Shown here: positions 1-7,780 of the stretch, in pieces
How the letters are laid out: each line of letters opens with the position of its first letter
How positions within the stretch are numbered: position 1 is the stretch's first letter
NCBI GenBank assembly: GCA_902489335.1
Contig: CABTZO010000012.1
Location: forward strand, 1-24,650
Length of the DNA stretch: 24,650 nucleotides
Source: an uncultured Oscillospiraceae bacterium
GTDB taxonomy: Bacteria; Bacillota; Clostridia; Oscillospirales; Acutalibacteraceae
Direction: 5' to 3'
Made by a program: the position numbers and the translations under genes
The notes under the pieces: generated by a model
Seen by the model: only the letters and a program-made list of their open reading frames with translations
Told to the model about the DNA's origin: nothing
Database searches by the model: none

Positions 1-767
1 ATCATATCATCAAAATCCATTGCATTGGATTTTTTAAGTTTATCCTGATACATCTTGTAAATAGGTGCCACATAGGTAATCATGGTGTTTTGATAATCAG
101 AATTTTCATCAACAAACTTTGTTTCAAACTCATCCGGTGAAACAAGATTATCTTTAGCTTTGCTGATAACACTCAAGACTTCAAAGGGTTTCAAAACCCC
201 ATCTAATTTTTTTGCCTTAAGACAGTCTTTAATAATTTTCTTTTGATCGTTTGTATCATAGATATCAAAATTTGAGTTATATCCTATTCTGTCTGCATAT
301 CTTCTTAAAATTCTTCCACAAATTCCATGGAAGGTTCCTGCCCAAATTTGAGAAGAAACTTCTTCCCCTAATTTACCTGCCAGTCTGTCTTTGAGTTCGC
401 CGGCAGCCTTATTTGTAAATGTTATGGCTAAAATTCTGTAAGGCGCAATCGGATTATATGACAAAACTCTTTTTAAAAGCTCCGAATTTTTCTCAATTTC
501 AGATTTATCATTTTTTATTTTATCGAGAAAATTTATTTCTTCATCTGTTGGAAGACTATGAAATTTATCGTGATGATATACGTTTCCGTATTTCATAAGA
601 TAGGCAATTTTATTTATTACAACAGTGGTTTTACCCGTTCCGGCACCGGCTAAAATTAAAAGAGGCCCATCTTCGGCAAAAATCGCCTCACGCTGTGACT
701 CATTCATGTTAGAAAATTCTGTGTTTAAAATCTCCTGTCTTAAATTTTTCAGTTTATTTTGATCCAA
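1..767 (-). CDS. UvrD/PcrA-type ATP-dependent DNA helicase, N-terminal part (cut by window edge)
   Basis: Superfamily 1A DNA helicase, expected to unwind DNA in repair and replication-conflict resolution. Translating the minus strand from a TTG at 767 gives an open frame to base 1 with no stop, about 255 residues. Visible motifs are the Q-motif-like region near residues 21-26, Walker A AGAGTGKTT near residues 40-48, motif Ia (ILAITFTNKAA), a TFHG segment, and the DFDD that precedes motif II at the cut end. An insert of about 40 residues, rich in charged residues, lies between motifs I and Ia; it is absent from Bacillus PcrA, and I recall it from clostridial UvrD homologues. The TTG start follows an AGGG with suitable spacing and lies one base after the ruvX stop, so it is the last gene visible in the pyr operon. 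The C-terminal half is outside the window. pcrA versus uvrD cannot be settled from this part. Confidence 0.88.
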   Translation of the reverse strand, partial: MDQNKLKNLRQEILNTEFSNMNESQREAIFAEDGPLLILAGAGTGKTTVVINKIAYLMKYGNVYHHDKFHSLPTDEEINFLDKIKNDKSEIEKNSELLKRVLSYNPIAPYRILAITFTNKAAGELKDRLAGKLGEEVSSQIWAGTFHGICGRILRRYADRIGYNSNFDIYDTNDQKKIIKDCLKAKKLDGVLKPFEVLSVISKAKDNLVSPDEFETKFVDENSDYQNTMITYVAPIYKMYQDKLKKSNAMDFDDM

Positions 768-768
768 T

Positions 769-1194
769 TTAATTTTCCCTTTTGTTTTTTCTGTAATTTA
801 TATAGTCATTTAATATTATCGTTGCGGCAGTTTTATCGACTACCGATTTTTTCTTTCTTTTCTTTATATTGCTTTCATGTAACTTGTTATATCCTATAAC
901 TGTAGTAAGCCTTTCATCAAAAAGTTCAATTTTAAGATTTGTTTTTGTTTCCAAATCAGATTTTAATTTTTCTGTTAACTTAGCTTTTTCACCACATGTG
1001 CCGTCCATGTTTTTAGGATAGCCGATTACAATTTCGTCAACCTTTTTTTCCTCTGATATTTTAACTATTTCATCTATTAGTTTTAAATAATTATCAGTTT
1101 TAATAGTAGTCAAAGGATATGCAAGAATCTCTGATTTATCGGTTATTGCAACACCGGTATTTTTCGTCCCGTAATCTATTCCCAGAATAATCAT
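769..1194 (-). CDS. ruvX: RuvX/YqgF family Holliday junction resolvase-like nuclease
   Basis: RNase H-fold nuclease of the YqgF/RuvX family, linked to Holliday-junction resolution and, in some bacteria, to 16S pre-rRNA 5'-end maturation. The 141-residue length is typical. The family motifs are present: GIDYGTKNTGVA near residues 5-16 with Asp7, the FDERLTT segment with Glu94, and VDKTAA with Asp120; these acidic residues form the metal site. The ATG at 1194 overlaps the pyrD stop by one base (TAATG), which indicates translational coupling. The downstream helicase begins one base after its stop. In many Firmicutes ruvX sits beside a DUF1292 gene; here a DUF1292 gene exists but is about 17 kb away behind groEL. 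Confidence 0.93.
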   Translation of the reverse strand: MIILGIDYGTKNTGVAITDKSEILAYPLTTIKTDNYLKLIDEIVKISEEKKVDEIVIGYPKNMDGTCGEKAKLTEKLKSDLETKTNLKIELFDERLTTVIGYNKLHESNIKKRKKKSVVDKTAATIILNDYINYRKNKREN

Positions 1195-2105
1195 TACCAG
1201 AGTTTCACCTTTCCGATTATTTCTTCCAAACTATTAATGTTTTTATCTAAACAATATTTTTTCATTTCTTCTAATATATCAAGACAGATATCAGGCTTAA
1301 TAAAGTTTGCGGTTCCGACCTGTACGGCATTTGCGCCGGCAATAATCATTTCTATCGCATCATTTCCCTTAACAATTCCGCCCATTCCGACAACAGGAAT
1401 ATTTACTGCGTTAAAAACATCGTTTACCATTCTAACTGCAATCGGAAAAATTGCAGGCCCTGAAAGTCCGCCTGTATTGTTTTTTAGCTTAGGTCTAAAA
1501 TTGTCTATATCAATTCTCATAGCAATAAAAGTATTAACAAGACTTAAGGCATCTGCCCCATTGTCTTCGCAACATTTGGCAATTTCTGCAACATCTGTAA
1601 CATTAGGAGTTAACTTCACCATTATTTTTTTACTCGTTTTAGATTTAACATCATACAGAATATGTTTCAAATCCTCTTTTGAAGTGCCAAAACAACGCCC
1701 GCCTTTTTTTATATTAGGGCAACTAACATTGAGTTCTATCATATCAATTTTTTCTTTATCAAGAATTTCAGCAAGTTTTGCATATTCATCGGGTGAATTT
1801 CCCGATATATTGACTATAATTCTCAAATCTTTTGAGTTTAAAAAAGGTAGATCTTTTTCAATGAAATATTCGATACCTTTGTTTTGTAAACCAACAGAAT
1901 TAATCATTCCGGATGGAGTCTCAAAAACTCTCGGTGGCGGATTTCCGGGTCTTTCTTTTAAAGTTACACCCGAACAGGATATACCGCCTAATTTTGAAAT
2001 GTCATATACTTGATCAAATTCCCTTCCAAATGCAAAACAACCGGAAGCTGCAATAATTGGATTTTTGAATTTTATTCCGGCGATATTAACAGATAAATCA
2101 GTCAT
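1194..2105 (-). CDS. pyrD: Dihydroorotate dehydrogenase B, catalytic subunit
   Basis: Class 1B dihydroorotate dehydrogenase, which oxidises dihydroorotate to orotate on FMN and passes electrons to PyrK and then NAD+. The 303 residues match PyrDB length. Visible features are the N-terminal ASGCFAFG segment (residues 20-27), the FMN-contacting TLKERPGN (48-55), NSVGLQN (69-75), and the class 1 catalytic base Cys129 in ELNVSCPN, where class 2 enzymes have Ser. Phosphate-binding glycines lie in GLSGPA, GMGGI and the AVQVGTA region. It overlaps pyrK by four bases (ATGA type), as expected for two subunits of one heterotetramer. It is cytoplasmic. Its partner pyrK directly upstream makes the class 1B call secure. 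Confidence 0.97.
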   Translation of the reverse strand: MTDLSVNIAGIKFKNPIIAASGCFAFGREFDQVYDISKLGGISCSGVTLKERPGNPPPRVFETPSGMINSVGLQNKGIEYFIEKDLPFLNSKDLRIIVNISGNSPDEYAKLAEILDKEKIDMIELNVSCPNIKKGGRCFGTSKEDLKHILYDVKSKTSKKIMVKLTPNVTDVAEIAKCCEDNGADALSLVNTFIAMRIDIDNFRPKLKNNTGGLSGPAIFPIAVRMVNDVFNAVNIPVVGMGGIVKGNDAIEMIIAGANAVQVGTANFIKPDICLDILEEMKKYCLDKNINSLEEIIGKVKLW

Positions 2106-2866
2106 TTTAACACCACCTTTGTCCCGTCAAAAACGGGTCCGTCTGAGCATACTTTTTTATATTCTGTCTTACCGTTATCTTCGGTTTCTACAACACAACC
2201 GTCACAAGCTCCTATTCCGCAAGCCATTCTCTCTTCAAGCGAAAGGTATACAGGAAGATTGTTTTCTTCAGCAATGGTTTTAACCAGTTTCATCATAATA
2301 ATCGGACCGCAAGCGTAAATACAATCATATTCGGTCTTTTCAATCATCTCTTTTGCAAGTGCGCTTACATATCCATGATAACCGTAACTTCCGTCATCTG
2401 TTGCAATTTTCACATTTTTACTAAAGAGCTTAAAATCTTTTTCTAAAATAACGTCCGACTTTGATTTAAATCCAAGAGCAACATCGGAGTCATTTAGTTG
2501 CCTTGCTAAGTATAAAAGAGGTATTGATCCGATTCCCCCTCCGACAATCAAAACTTTTTTTACATTTGATACATCAAAGCCGTTACCTAAGGGACCTACA
2601 ATGTCAATAATATCTCCCTTTTGTTTCTTTGATAATATTTGGGTTCCCTCTCCTCTTATTTGATAAATAAGGCTTATCATATGATTTTCAGTATCAATAT
2701 CGGCAATTGAAAGCGGTCTTCTTAAAGTTTTATCACAGCAAACATTAACAAATTGACCGGCAGTTAAATTTTCAGATAAGTATTTATCGGAAAAAGTTAT
2801 TCTGTAAACATCTTTTCCGATTTTTTCATTTTCAATTATCTTTGAACAAATATTTTTAATTTTCAC
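2102..2866 (-). CDS. pyrK: Dihydroorotate dehydrogenase B, electron-transfer subunit (FAD, 2Fe-2S)
   Basis: Iron-sulfur flavoprotein that links PyrD to NAD+. The 254 residues show the ferredoxin-reductase order: the FAD-binding motif RRPLSIAD (49-56), the NAD-binding glycine motif GGGIGSIPLLYLA (109-121), and a C-terminal 2Fe-2S cluster with Cys216, Cys221, Cys224 and Cys240 in the usual C-x4-C-x2-C-x15-C spacing. The start is GTG at 2866, preceded by AGGTG at good distance, and it overlaps the end of the upstream CarB-like gene by 11 bases. It ends inside the pyrD start. This overlap on both sides shows that the CarB-like gene, pyrK and pyrD are translated from one message. Confidence 0.96.
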   Translation of the reverse strand: MKIKNICSKIIENEKIGKDVYRITFSDKYLSENLTAGQFVNVCCDKTLRRPLSIADIDTENHMISLIYQIRGEGTQILSKKQKGDIIDIVGPLGNGFDVSNVKKVLIVGGGIGSIPLLYLARQLNDSDVALGFKSKSDVILEKDFKLFSKNVKIATDDGSYGYHGYVSALAKEMIEKTEYDCIYACGPIIMMKLVKTIAEENNLPVYLSLEERMACGIGACDGCVVETEDNGKTEYKKVCSDGPVFDGTKVVLK

Positions 2867-5606
2867 TTATTTCACCTGTAGAAAGACTGTCAATAAATGT
2901 ATCTGCCATAACCAAACTTGTAAATGTAGGTATACCCTTTTCTTCTGCAATTCTTCTGAGATAAACGGTATCCTTATAAGAACTTGAACTACTGTCAGTT
3001 AAAATGACGAGATAATCCAGCTTGTTTTTATTAATCATCTGTATCAGATGATCATCTTCATCAGACATACGATTTATTAGATTTGTCGGAATGAAATTTT
3101 CATTGAAAGTTTTAGCAGTTTTTCCGGTTGCAAAAACTTTAAATCCAAGTTTATAGAATTTATAAGCAACATCAACACCTGCTTGTTTTTCGCTGTCTTT
3201 AAGACTAAAGAAAACACTTCCGGAGTCTTTAACTGTTAATTTACAAGCTCTCATAGCCTCAATGAATGCTTTAGCAAAACTATCTTCTACAGATACAACT
3301 TTACCGACCGATTTTGATAAAATTAGGTTATTTTTTTCATTTATCACATCGGAGTCAAACCTTGGCATTAGAACAGCATTTTTATTGATTATTTCACTGA
3401 CTTCATCAAGATTTTTGTTTTCTAAAATATTATAATAAATTTCTCCTATATCAGTAACAAGAAGAGTATTTACAAACGGGAGCAAATCAACTTTTGTATC
3501 CGAGCTATTCAACAAATAGATTTCATTATTATAATAAACATATTCAATATTCATTATTTTGTTTTCTTCACAATGATTGAGTAACTTTTTTGAGATTTCT
3601 TTTATATTTGAAATCGCTTTTTCGGGCAAATTAAGATATGGCATAACTGCGATAGAATCAGTTGCGTTTACTCCTGCTCTCTCTATTTTTTCAACTGCAT
3701 TGATAAATTTAAATTCATCCTGTTGCTTTACACAAAAAACTTCGGTACAGATACCTGTAAAATATTTTTCAACCAAAACTCTGTCAAAATTAGTATTTGA
3801 ATCAATAAAATCAATTAACTCATCTTTATTCCAAAAGACAATATCAAAATCATTGTTTTTGACACTTATCGGATATCCGATTGTTTGTGCCTCAGTCAGA
3901 AGATTTTCTTTGTCATGAACAAGTGAATACGGTCTATGTTTTATATCAAGGGTTTTAAGTAATTTGGCAAAGTTGATTTTATCTTCAATCACATCAGTTT
4001 CAGTCTGTTCTTGAACATTAAAATCAAAAATTACTTTTTTGGCATTTAATTTTACCTTTAAATTTTCAATATAAGACTTATCAAATTTATCTATTATAAC
4101 TTTGTCAAAAGCAATTAAACTTGCTGCCGGAGAGTCAAAATTTGAGGTCAATGAAATAGTTTTATAACCATTCTCCTTATATTTTAAAGCTGTGAAGAAC
4201 GACAGATATGTTTTTTCGTTGCTCTTGTTATATGAAGAATCATAACCATTGACAAACAAAACAGTTTGCTCATCTGAATTAAGTTCCTGCTGATTGAATT
4301 CTTTTAATTCTTTATTTTTTAAACTTGAATAAATTTTTGCAATGAAGTTTAAATCATTTTCAGCAATTCCGGTATAAAGTGAAAGATTTTCTACATCTTT
4401 ACCCCTTAAGATTAATTCTCCGAGAGCAAAAAATCTGCTTTTGTTGTTTTCATCAAGTGAAATTAAAAGATCTTGAGTTTGTGTTTCGCAAACATTTAAA
4501 ATCTTTTTATTTATTTTTTCTTTGCTGAGCATAGAAAGATTCTTTATAAATGATGCATAATAAGAATTATCAAAAGAAGTATTAAACCCTGCATCATCGA
4601 TGAAATATGCATTTGAAACTGCAGTCAATTTTTTAGTTTGATTAAATTTTAAGTCTAAATTTTCAAGAGTTTCACCATTTAACAGTTTAAGATTTATTTT
4701 TTCAAGTTCCAAGCCGGTATATATCTTTGCAAGACGATAGAGTTTAGAAAAAAGAGGATCAATATATGTAGATAATATTTCCTGAGTTTTTTCATTATAT
4801 GCAAAATAAAGTGTTGAAAAACCTACAATTTCAGATTTTTCTAAAATCTTATCAGCAAGTTGAGTCATTTTATCTTTAAGCTTAGGATTTATATCTTCAA
4901 TGAAAATCGGAGAGTTTTTATGTCCGATACCATAGGGTTCCAAATGACGCCCGGCAAGTATACATCTGCTTTTACCCTCTACGTCGGTTAAAAAGCAAAG
5001 TTTATAAGACTGAAATTTATCAATGGATTTTTCAACGAAAACTTGTTTTAAGTTTGATTTTTCTTTTTGACTGTTAAATGTATCGGATACTGCAAATTCA
5101 TTATAACAAAGGGTCTTGATAGGTGTACCGATAGTAAAAGCAGGATAAACATAAACCGGGTATCCTATCTCCTCTGCAAAATGTAAAGCATAGTCTAAAG
5201 TTGAAGAATATCTGTTTTCAATCGGATGTAAATCGTTTGAATCAAGAAAAATATTAAAGTGTTCCGGACTGAGAATATTATACAACGTATTAACATTGAG
5301 TCCCGATATCATAACTTTGTTTTCATCTAAAAAACCGCTTACCGACAGGTCTAACACAGTTTTCATGGATTCTTTATTTCCGAAATTCAGGAAAATAGTG
5401 TCAATTTTTTCGTCTATAATGATTTTCTTAATATTGTTAGAATTGATAGCTTTTATATAAGCTTTATTTGAAAAATTGTTTTTTGCACAAATATTCACAG
5501 CCGATGAAGTTAAAATAACGGTTTTATATCCCTGCGTCATCAAAGTTTTGCAAAATTCGGCCGCTGCAGTGTCATATTTTGTTCCAACTAATAAAACGTT
5601 TTTCAT
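2856..5606 (-). CDS. Degenerate CarB-like protein (carbamoyl-phosphate synthase large-subunit pseudoenzyme)
   Basis: A 916-residue relative of the carbamoyl-phosphate synthase large subunit (usually about 1060-1070). The CarB domain order is recognisable: PreATP-like region (1-110); a first ATP-grasp-like half with GYPVYVYPAFTIG (148-160) and VEKS (191-194); an oligomerisation-like segment, RFFALGELILRG (391-402); a second PreATP and ATP-grasp-like half, including IERAGVNATDSIAV (641-654); and a C-terminal MGS-like effector domain (about 795-910) with ATGKTAK at 826-832. Both synthetase sites look dead. Aligned by eye with the family motif E-V-N-P-R, the first site reads Tyr281-Ile-Asp283-Pro-Leu285 and the second Asn700-Ser-Ser702-Asp-Thr704. 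The Gln metal ligands appear as Tyr267 and Glu688, and the glycine-rich ATP loop of half 2 is missing. The frame is intact, lies one base after pyrF and overlaps pyrK, so it is not an obvious pseudogene. No carA is nearby. A regulatory or scaffold role in UMP synthesis is inference. Confidence 0.8.
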   Translation of the reverse strand: MKNVLLVGTKYDTAAAEFCKTLMTQGYKTVILTSSAVNICAKNNFSNKAYIKAINSNNIKKIIIDEKIDTIFLNFGNKESMKTVLDLSVSGFLDENKVMISGLNVNTLYNILSPEHFNIFLDSNDLHPIENRYSSTLDYALHFAEEIGYPVYVYPAFTIGTPIKTLCYNEFAVSDTFNSQKEKSNLKQVFVEKSIDKFQSYKLCFLTDVEGKSRCILAGRHLEPYGIGHKNSPIFIEDINPKLKDKMTQLADKILEKSEIVGFSTLYFAYNEKTQEILSTYIDPLFSKLYRLAKIYTGLELEKINLKLLNGETLENLDLKFNQTKKLTAVSNAYFIDDAGFNTSFDNSYYASFIKNLSMLSKEKINKKILNVCETQTQDLLISLDENNKSRFFALGELILRGKDVENLSLYTGIAENDLNFIAKIYSSLKNKELKEFNQQELNSDEQTVLFVNGYDSSYNKSNEKTYLSFFTALKYKENGYKTISLTSNFDSPAASLIAFDKVIIDKFDKSYIENLKVKLNAKKVIFDFNVQEQTETDVIEDKINFAKLLKTLDIKHRPYSLVHDKENLLTEAQTIGYPISVKNNDFDIVFWNKDELIDFIDSNTNFDRVLVEKYFTGICTEVFCVKQQDEFKFINAVEKIERAGVNATDSIAVMPYLNLPEKAISNIKEISKKLLNHCEENKIMNIEYVYYNNEIYLLNSSDTKVDLLPFVNTLLVTDIGEIYYNILENKNLDEVSEIINKNAVLMPRFDSDVINEKNNLILSKSVGKVVSVEDSFAKAFIEAMRACKLTVKDSGSVFFSLKDSEKQAGVDVAYKFYKLGFKVFATGKTAKTFNENFIPTNLINRMSDEDDHLIQMINKNKLDYLVILTDSSSSSYKDTVYLRRIAEEKGIPTFTSLVMADTFIDSLSTGEISEN

Positions 5607-5607
5607 T

Positions 5608-6495
5608 TTATCCCCTCACGCTTTTAAGATCTTTTTTCATTGAAATTGCCGCATCACGAGTAGCTTGCATATAATCTCTTTCATCATAATTTAAGTTTTT
5701 ATACGCACAGATAATTGAGCGAGACGCGTTTATAATTGCCCCTTTATTTAAAAATGCAGCTTCAACGTCTTTTGCACCGCCACCTTGTGCTCCGTAACCC
5801 GGAACTAAGAAAAATGTGTTCGGCATCAATGAACGAAGTAATGATAGTTGCTCCGGATAAGTTGCACCTACAACTGCGCCGACATTTTCTCCCCAGCTTT
5901 CTGCAAGTTCAGCAACTTCTTCATAAATTCTTCTTCCATTTTCCAATTTTAAATCTTGAAGTTGTCCGGAAGACTCATTACTTGTCTTAACTAAAACGAA
6001 AATAGACTTATCAGATATTTCACAAATATCCAGCAAAGGCTTAACGGTGTCATAACCCATATAGGGATTAACCGTAAGTGCATCTACATCATAAGTTTTA
6101 ACATTATTATCAAAATACGAAATATTGCCAAGGTAACCCTCAGCATAAGCATGCATTGTTGTGCCTATATCGTTTCTCTTTCCGTCTGCAATAACATATA
6201 ATCCCTTTTCTTTAGAATATTTAATCGTATCTTCAAAGGCTTTTATTCCGTTATATCCGAGAGTTTCATAATATGAAAGTTGTAATTTAACGGCAGGCAC
6301 TATGTCGTAAATAGCATCAATCATACCTTTATTCCATTCGTATACCGCTTTTGAAGCAGACTCCAAATAATTTTCGTCATCCTTCAAATATTTTTTCATT
6401 AAGAAATTAGGAACGAAAGATAAATTGGGATCTAATCCTACTACAGTGGGGTTATCTGTTTCTTCAATTTTTTTAATAAGTCTGTTAAATGACAT
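5608..6495 (-). CDS. pyrF: Orotidine 5'-phosphate decarboxylase, type 2 (long form)
   Basis: Converts OMP to UMP, the last step of the de novo pathway. The 295 residues match the longer type 2 PyrF group rather than the roughly 230-residue Bacillus type. The catalytic signature ADGKRNDIGTT is at residues 103-113, giving the Asp-Lys-Asp network Asp104, Lys106 and Asp109. Lys70 in VPAVKLQ is the other conserved lysine, and the phosphate-binding region is near VPGYGAQGGG in the C-terminal third. ATG at 6495 directly abuts the pyrC stop (6496), and its own stop is one base from the start of the CarB-like gene, so it is translationally linked on both sides. It is cytoplasmic. Confidence 0.96.
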   Translation of the reverse strand: MSFNRLIKKIEETDNPTVVGLDPNLSFVPNFLMKKYLKDDENYLESASKAVYEWNKGMIDAIYDIVPAVKLQLSYYETLGYNGIKAFEDTIKYSKEKGLYVIADGKRNDIGTTMHAYAEGYLGNISYFDNNVKTYDVDALTVNPYMGYDTVKPLLDICEISDKSIFVLVKTSNESSGQLQDLKLENGRRIYEEVAELAESWGENVGAVVGATYPEQLSLLRSLMPNTFFLVPGYGAQGGGAKDVEAAFLNKGAIINASRSIICAYKNLNYDERDYMQATRDAAISMKKDLKSVRG

Positions 6496-7770
6496 TTAAT
6501 CCTCCGATTTATATACTAAATTACCGTCGCAAAAAGTAAATTTTACCTTACCAAATAAAGTTAAATTCTTGAAAGCTGAATTTTTACTTTTACCATGAAA
6601 ATCCGATTCTGAAACCTTGTGCATAATGTTTGGATCAAAAACAACAATATCAGCCGGTTTTCCGACAGATAAATCTCCGGCATTAATTCCGGCAATCCTT
6701 GCGGGAAGGAAGGTCATTTTTGAAATTAGATCAAAAAGAGTCAAAATATCATTTTGAACCAGATAAGTAATTCCGGCAGAAAGAGCTGTTTCTAAACCGA
6801 TTGAACCGTTTAAAGCCTTGTTGAAATCAGACTTTTCCGATTTTGTATGAGGCGCATGATCAGTTGAAATAACATCAATCACTCCGGTTTTTAGAGCTTC
6901 TCTTACCGCCCTTACATCTTCTTTTGTCCTAAGCGGAGGAGACATTCTAAGGTCAGAATCTTTACCGAGAAGCAATGTTTCATCAAGGGAAAAATGATGT
7001 GGTGTTGCTTCAGCGGTAACTTTAACACCCTTTGATTTAGCAAATTTAATAATCTCAACAGATCTTTTAGTACTTACATGACATATATGAATTTTTGCAT
7101 TCAAATAATCAGCAAGTAAAATTTCTCTTGCAGTTGCAATATCTTCTGCAACGGAAGGTATACCCGGGACAGACAATTCTTTTGAAATTTCACCCTCGTT
7201 TATCAGCTTACCTTTTGTCAAATCTCTGTCTTCACAATGAGCAAAAACAGGTCTATCAACTTTTTTTGATAGTTCAAAAGCCCTGTAAAGTAAATCACTT
7301 GTCGCAATTGGCAGCCCGTCATCGGAAAACGCAACTGCACCATTTTTAGCAAGTTCTTCAAAATCCGTAAGTTCTTTACCCTTTAATTCTTTTGTAACAG
7401 AAGCGATTTGATAAATTTTAATCAAAGCAGATTTTGCTTTCTCATTTATATAATTTAAGGTTTCAACATTATCTACAGTCGGACTTGTATTAGGCATTGT
7501 GCAAACATGCACATATCCACCCGCTGCAGCGGCTTTTGATCCGGAAATTAAGTCTTCTTTTTCCATTTGTCCAGGATCACGAAAATGTGCATGTAAATCA
7601 ACAAAACCGGGACAGGTAACAAGCCCATCCCCGTTTATAATAACAGCCTTATCAGATGAAATTCCCTTGCCGATTTTTGAAATTTTACTGTTTTCAATCA
7701 GAATATCGGTGATTTCATCAAAATTATTTATAGGATCAATTAAATGAGTATTTCTAATTAAATAAGACAT
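6496..7770 (-). CDS. pyrC: Dihydroorotase, class I
   Basis: Zinc amidohydrolase that interconverts carbamoyl aspartate and dihydroorotate. I chose ATG at 7770 (424 residues) because GAGG lies at proper distance upstream and the protein then begins MSYLIRNTHLIDP as in the family. An in-frame TTG-type start at 7851 would add 27 basic residues that overlap the PBP gene and match nothing in the family. With this start the metal ligands are His60 and His62 (HAHFRDPG), Asp151 (FSDDG), His178 (FAHCED), His231 (CHVS) and Asp304 (STDHAPH), close to the numbering I recall for class I enzymes. It starts 10 bases after the PBP stop and abuts pyrF, so it is the first pyr gene in the transcript. Confidence 0.96.
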   Translation of the reverse strand: MSYLIRNTHLIDPINNFDEITDILIENSKISKIGKGISSDKAVIINGDGLVTCPGFVDLHAHFRDPGQMEKEDLISGSKAAAAGGYVHVCTMPNTSPTVDNVETLNYINEKAKSALIKIYQIASVTKELKGKELTDFEELAKNGAVAFSDDGLPIATSDLLYRAFELSKKVDRPVFAHCEDRDLTKGKLINEGEISKELSVPGIPSVAEDIATAREILLADYLNAKIHICHVSTKRSVEIIKFAKSKGVKVTAEATPHHFSLDETLLLGKDSDLRMSPPLRTKEDVRAVREALKTGVIDVISTDHAPHTKSEKSDFNKALNGSIGLETALSAGITYLVQNDILTLFDLISKMTFLPARIAGINAGDLSVGKPADIVVFDPNIMHKVSESDFHGKSKNSAFKNLTLFGKVKFTFCDGNLVYKSED

Positions 7771-7780
7771 ATTATTTACC

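Noticed and set aside
1237..2013. Plus-strand frame of 258 codons opposite pyrD
   Set aside because: Pure antisense shadow of pyrD; no ribosome site and a composition driven by the opposite codons.
2856..5606. CarB-like gene as an ordinary functional carB or as a frameshifted pseudogene
   Set aside because: Active-site residues are lost in both halves, yet 916 codons are open and coupled to neighbours, so neither simple label fits.
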